Positions 6,016-9,347 of a DNA stretch of 9,347 nt are shown piece after piece. How positions within the stretch are numbered: the first letter of the stretch is position 1; each line of letters begins with the position of its first letter. The stretch lies in the NCBI GenBank assembly GCA_900769835.1, contig CAAGIE010000062.1, forward strand, positions 1 to 9,347, written 5' to 3'. The notes below the pieces were generated by a model. That model did no database searches and was not told the DNA's origin. It saw only the letters and a program-made list of their open reading frames with translations. Source of the stretch: an uncultured Oscillospiraceae bacterium (GTDB lineage: Bacteria; Bacillota; Clostridia; Oscillospirales; Oscillospiraceae). The translations under genes and the position numbers were made by a program.

Positions 6016-7913
6016 TGCCTCCTGTGCATATGAAAGGCGACGGCCGTAAGGCAAAAGACCCCAAAAAGACCCTGAAGCGACTGTTCTCCTATATGAAGCC
6101 CTACCGGTTCCGCATGATCCTGGTGGTGGTTTGTATTCTGGTGGCGTCCCTTGCCACTGCTATCAGCAGTTACTCTCTGGACCCCCTGATCAACGACTAT
6201 ATCGTGCCGATGAAGGGTCAGCAGAACCCCGATTTTGTACCTTTGGTGACATTCCTGGTGGGACTGGCGGCGATCTATGTGCTGGGCATCGTGTCCTCTT
6301 TCCTTTACAGTGTTCTGATGGTAAAGGTGGGTCAGGGCACCCAGAAGAAGATCCGTGATGATATGTTCCGCCACATGCAGAAACTGCCCATCCGGTATTT
6401 TGACTCCCATCCCGCAGGCGACGTGATGAGCCGCTACACCGCGGACATCGACACTCTGCGGCAGATGATCTCTCAGGCGCTGCCCAACTGCATTTCCTCT
6501 ATTGCCACTATGGTGGCGGTGTTTGTGCTGATGCTCAAGGCATCCGTCATCCTCACCGGCGTGGTGATCCTCACCGCCGCAGGCATCCTTTATATCACCA
6601 AAGCGGTGGCAATGCGCTCCGCCAAGTTCTTCATCGGTCAGCAGAGAGCGCTGGGTAAGGTCAACGGCTATGTGGAGGAAATGATCTCCGGCCAGCGTGT
6701 GGTAAAAGTGTTCTGCCGTGAGGAAACCTGCAAGCAGGAGTTCGACGGCATCAACGAAAATCTGCGCCAAAATGCATTCAAGGCCGGCGCGTTTACCAAT
6801 ATGATGGGCCCTGTGAACAACAATCTGGGCTATATCCAGTATACCATCCTGGCCATTGTGGGCGGCTATCTGGCCATCACCTCCAACGGCAACCTCCTGA
6901 CTTTGGGTGGTCTGGCGGCGTTTTTGCTGCTGAGCCGTAAGTTCAATATGCCCATCGGTCAGGTTTCCAACCAGATCAACGCCATCGTGATGGCGCTGGC
7001 CGGTGCGGAGCGTATTTTCGAGTTGATGGACGAAGAGGTGGAAGCCGACGACGGCTATGTGACCCTGGTCAACGCCAAGAAAGATCAGTATGGCAACCTG
7101 ACGGAATGCCGGGAGCGCACCGGTCACTGGGCCTGGAAGCATCCCCATCAGGCGGACGGCACTGTGACTTACACGGAACTCACCGGCGACATTGTGATGG
7201 AGAATGTGGACTTTGGCTATGTGCCGGAGAAGACGGTGCTGTATGATGTCAATCTCTATGCCCATCCCGGTCAGAAGATCGCCTTTGTGGGCGCGACCGG
7301 CGCGGGCAAGACCACCATCACGAACCTGATCAATCGATTCTACGATATTGCCGACGGCAAGATCCGCTACGACGGCATCAATATCAATAAGATCAAGAAA
7401 GGCGACCTGCGCCGCTCCCTGGGCATCGTTTTGCAGGAAACCAATCTGTTCACCGGCACGGTGATGGAGAATATTCGCTACGGCAAACTGGATGCCACCG
7501 ATGAGGAATGCATCCGCGCGGCGCAGATCGCCAATGCCCACGACTTTATCACCCGTCTGCCCGATGGCTACAACACAGAACTTACCGGCAATGGCGCGCA
7601 ACTTTCTCAGGGTCAGCGGCAACTCATCGCCATCGCCAGAGCCGCAGTGGCAGATCCCCCCGTGATGATCCTGGACGAAGCAACGTCCTCCATCGATACC
7701 CGCACCGAGGCGTTGGTGCAAAAGGGTATGGATGCTCTGATGCAGGGCAGAACCACCTTTGTGATCGCCCACCGCTTGTCCACTGTCCGGAATGCGGACT
7801 GCATTATGGTGCTGGATCACGGCAAGATCATCGAGCGGGGCAGTCATCAGGAGTTGATCGCCCAGAAGGGCACCTATTATCAACTCTACACCGGCGCCTT
7901 CGAATTGGAATAA
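6015..7913 (+). CDS. Heterodimeric ABC exporter, half-transporter with canonical ATPase site
   Basis: A 632-residue partner half-transporter. After a basic N-terminus comes a membrane domain with about six helices (from about 32-55 to about 296-312) and an exporter-type coupling segment (EEMISGQRVVKVF, 221-233). The nucleotide-binding domain has Walker A GATGAGKT (426-433), Q474, signature LSQGQ (530-534, Gln for the usual Gly), Walker B VMILD (550-554), catalytic E555 and switch H586. It thus supplies the working Walker/Glu/His set, completed by the partner's SGGQ, while its altered LSQGQ faces the partner's degenerate site. A stretch of about 45 residues (345-390, containing ERTGHWAWKHPH) separates the two domains. 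From memory it recurs in clostridial relatives, so it is probably a subfamily trait. The start is ATG 6015 in TAATG, with GGAGG at 6001-6005, indicating translational coupling and equal subunit supply. Confidence 0.95.
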   Translation: MPPVHMKGDGRKAKDPKKTLKRLFSYMKPYRFRMILVVVCILVASLATAISSYSLDPLINDYIVPMKGQQNPDFVPLVTFLVGLAAIYVLGIVSSFLYSVLMVKVGQGTQKKIRDDMFRHMQKLPIRYFDSHPAGDVMSRYTADIDTLRQMISQALPNCISSIATMVAVFVLMLKASVILTGVVILTAAGILYITKAVAMRSAKFFIGQQRALGKVNGYVEEMISGQRVVKVFCREETCKQEFDGINENLRQNAFKAGAFTNMMGPVNNNLGYIQYTILAIVGGYLAITSNGNLLTLGGLAAFLLLSRKFNMPIGQVSNQINAIVMALAGAERIFELMDEEVEADDGYVTLVNAKKDQYGNLTECRERTGHWAWKHPHQADGTVTYTELTGDIVMENVDFGYVPEKTVLYDVNLYAHPGQKIAFVGATGAGKTTITNLINRFYDIADGKIRYDGININKIKKGDLRRSLGIVLQETNLFTGTVMENIRYGKLDATDEECIRAAQIANAHDFITRLPDGYNTELTGNGAQLSQGQRQLIAIARAAVADPPVMILDEATSSIDTRTEALVQKGMDALMQGRTTFVIAHRLSTVRNADCIMVLDHGKIIERGSHQELIAQKGTYYQLYTGAFELE

Positions 7914-7920
7914 CGTAATA

Positions 7921-8042
7921 TATCCCCCTCTTTGAGGGGGAAGCCGAGGTATAACCGAGGCAGGGGGAGTGTCTTTTTTAGAAATAGACACTCCCTTCGT
8001 CTTTTGCTCCGCAAAAGCCACCTCCCTCAGAGAGGGAGGATT
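7921..8042. repeat. Composite palindromic intergenic repeat (several hairpins)
   Basis: The stretch is almost entirely inverted repeats: CCCCCTC/GAGGGGG (7924-7940, loop TTT), a direct CCGAGG pair around GGTATAACC (7944-7960), GGGAGTGTCT/AGACACTCCC (7965-7974 with 7986-7995), CTTTTGC/GCAAAAG (8001-8017, loop TCC) and CCTCCCTC/GAGGGAGG (8021-8039, loop AGA). The left end and the reverse complement of the right end align over about 25 bases (TAATATATCCCCCTC against TTAATAATCCTCCCTC), so the whole unit has imperfect terminal inverted repeats like a miniature element. Similar GC-rich repeats are common between genes of gut Clostridia, from memory. It may also end exporter transcripts: TCCCCCT (7923-7929) can pair with AGGGGGA (7962-7968) ahead of a T run (7974-7979). 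Confidence 0.8.
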
Positions 8043-8074
8043 ATTAAAAGCACTGTGGTGCAGGAGGTTTTTGC

Positions 8075-8103
8075 TTGCTTTATGGGGGTAGTTCATATAT
8101 AAT
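8075..8103 (+). promoter_or_regulatory. Predicted promoter of the glycoside hydrolase gene
   Basis: TTGCTT (8075-8080) and a perfect TATAAT (8098-8103) are separated by 17 nt. Transcription would start near 8110, just ahead of the AGGAGG ribosome binding site (8119-8124). This sets the hydrolase apart as its own transcription unit downstream of the palindromic repeat. Confidence 0.7.
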
Positions 8104-8132
8104 GAAAGAAGAAAACATAGGAGGTGTCGCTC

Positions 8133-9347
8133 TTGTTATACAAAAAGAATGCAAGCAAAACCCTTTCCACCGAATTGTTCCAAAATCCCACCTCGGAGTA
8201 CCGCGCTGCGCCTTTCTGGTCTTGGAACGGCAAACTGGAAAAGGAGGCGCTGAAGCGTCAGATCGCCCAGTTTAAGGAAATGGGCTTCGGCGGATTCCAC
8301 ATGCACGCCCGTACCGGTCTTGCTACCGAGTACCTCAGCGATGAATTTATGGATATGGTCAAGACCTGTTGCGAGACCGCGGAAGAAAAGGAGATGCTGG
8401 CCTGGTTGTACGACGAAGACCGTTGGTCTTCCGGCCCTGCCGGTGGTCTGGTCACCAAGAATAAACTCTATCGCCGCAAGCGACTGATCGTCTATCCCGC
8501 AGATCAGGGCTACAACACCCCCAAGGCCCAGGCTTTGGAGGAGGGTGTCCCCTACCTGCTGGGCGTGTATGATGTGGTGCTGGATAGCGAAGGCTATCTG
8601 GAAAGCTACGAAAAGGTAGATAAGGACGCTCCCGCTAAGGGTCACAAGTGGTTTGCCTACTGCGAGAACGAAAAGGAACACGCCTGGTTCAACTACCAGA
8701 CCTATTTCGATGCAATGAACAAGGACGCAGTTGCCGAGTTCATTCGTGTGACTTACGAGCGCTATAAGGAGGTCGTGGGCGGCAAGTTCGGCACCACTGT
8801 GCCTGCCATCTTCACCGATGAGCCCAACGCCAACCACGAGAGCCGCATTTATGCCCCCACTCCCGAATATAAGGATCGCCTGAAATTCACCTGGAGCCGC
8901 TTCTTCGAGGAGGAATTCCGGGCCGCTTATGGTCAGGACATTCTGGATGTTCTGCCGGAAGTGTTCTGGTGTAAGCGCGACGGCAGCGACAGTATCGTAA
9001 AATACCGTTATTTCGACTTTATCGCCGAGCAGTTCTCCAAGAACTTCTCCGGTCAGCTGGGCGATTGGTGCGCCAAAAACGGCATTGCCTTCACCGGCCA
9101 CTATCTCCGCGAGCCGGAACTGGAGACCCAGGCGGTCACCTGCGGCGAAGCCATGCGTAACTATGGCCATCAGGGCCTGCCCGGCATCGATATGCTCTGT
9201 TCCCACCGCGAACTGACCACCGCAAAGCAGACCCAGTCCTGCGTCCATCAGTATGGCAAGGAGGGTATGGTCTCCGAGTTGTACGGCGTTACCAACTGGG
9301 ACTTTGATTTCCGCGGTCACAAGATGGAGGGCGACTGGCAGCAGGCA
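8133..9347 (+). CDS. Glycoside hydrolase, GH106 (alpha-L-rhamnosidase)-like, N-terminal 405 residues (3' end outside window)
   Basis: An open frame of 405 codons without a stop runs off the window. The N-terminal region matches GH106-type hydrolases, which remove alpha-L-rhamnose from glycans or glycosides: PFWSWNGKLEKE (27-38), GFGGFHMHARTGL (51-63), AWLYDEDRWSSGPAGG (90-105), FTDEPN (227-232), FTGHYLREPE (320-329), GIDML (351-355) and SELYGVTNWDF (381-391). These acidic, aromatic blocks fit strands of the catalytic TIM barrel; E230 and E382 are candidate active-site carboxylates, not assigned with certainty. The start is TTG 8133, because AGGAGG (8119-8124) lies 8 nt upstream and the alternative GTG 8124 overlaps that site. 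No signal peptide is visible, so the enzyme is probably cytoplasmic and acts on imported oligosaccharides. Family members are typically near 900-1100 residues, so over half is missing. Another rhamnosidase-like family of unknown substrate remains possible. Confidence 0.85.
   Translation, partial: MLYKKNASKTLSTELFQNPTSEYRAAPFWSWNGKLEKEALKRQIAQFKEMGFGGFHMHARTGLATEYLSDEFMDMVKTCCETAEEKEMLAWLYDEDRWSSGPAGGLVTKNKLYRRKRLIVYPADQGYNTPKAQALEEGVPYLLGVYDVVLDSEGYLESYEKVDKDAPAKGHKWFAYCENEKEHAWFNYQTYFDAMNKDAVAEFIRVTYERYKEVVGGKFGTTVPAIFTDEPNANHESRIYAPTPEYKDRLKFTWSRFFEEEFRAAYGQDILDVLPEVFWCKRDGSDSIVKYRYFDFIAEQFSKNFSGQLGDWCAKNGIAFTGHYLREPELETQAVTCGEAMRNYGHQGLPGIDMLCSHRELTTAKQTQSCVHQYGKEGMVSELYGVTNWDFDFRGHKMEGDWQQA

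Noticed and set aside
4126..6054. Long minus-strand open frames (4126-6054 and 5982-8096) antisense to the exporter genes
   Set aside because: Shadows of the strongly biased codon use in the two ABC genes. The products are His-rich and unlike any protein, while the plus-strand frames carry complete ABC motifs.
8136..9320. Minus-strand open frame of 394 codons opposite the glycoside hydrolase
   Set aside because: The plus-strand frame from TTG 8133 stays open for 405 codons with clear GH106-like motifs and a strong ribosome binding site; the antisense product resembles nothing.

Overview
The window reads as chromosome from a Gram-positive anaerobe of the class Clostridia, most likely a gut Oscillospirales (Ruminococcaceae/Oscillospiraceae-like) bacterium. 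The grounds are strong AGGAGG-type ribosome binding sites, a GC-rich coding style, an NfnAB-type electron-bifurcating enzyme, a clostridial-style heterodimeric ABC exporter, and GC-rich palindromic repeats between genes. This placement is inferred from recalled family resemblance; no search was run.

Region 1 (1-3151, + strand) is a compact gene run: the 3' end of serS, then mscL (mechanosensitive channel), nfnA and nfnB. Gaps are only 37, 22 and 13 nt, so these are probably co-transcribed. The run ends at a strong intrinsic terminator at 3117-3151, whose stem is flanked by A and T tracts and so can work in both directions.

Region 2 (3214-4047, - strand) is a compact metal-dependent amidohydrolase, convergent with nfnB and sharing that terminator. 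Its stop codon lies in an AT-rich palindrome.

Region 3 (4048-4287) is a 240-bp divergent intergenic region. It holds a good predicted promoter for the amidohydrolase (- strand), a good predicted promoter for the exporter operon (+ strand), two copies of an ~40-bp direct repeat 75 bp apart, and palindromes between the copies. It looks like a regulatory region. A 62-codon ORF with its own ribosome binding site also spans it and overlaps the exporter start by 4 nt.

Region 4 (4288-7913, + strand) encodes two ABC half-transporters with a 1-nt stop/start overlap. The first has a degenerate catalytic site (Asp for Glu, Gln for His) and the second a canonical one, the pattern of asymmetric heterodimeric exporters such as TM287/288 and BmrCD.

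Region 5 (7914-8132) holds a composite palindromic repeat of about 120 bp made of several hairpins with imperfect terminal inverted repeats. It is followed by a near-consensus promoter and ribosome binding site.

Region 6 (8133-9347, + strand, cut by the window edge) is a large glycoside hydrolase resembling GH106 alpha-L-rhamnosidases. It starts at a TTG codon and has no signal peptide.

Overall this is mostly housekeeping and accessory metabolism. No clearly new multi-gene system is visible. The least explained parts are the divergent repeat/palindrome region at 4086-4200 and the composite repeat at 7921-8042.
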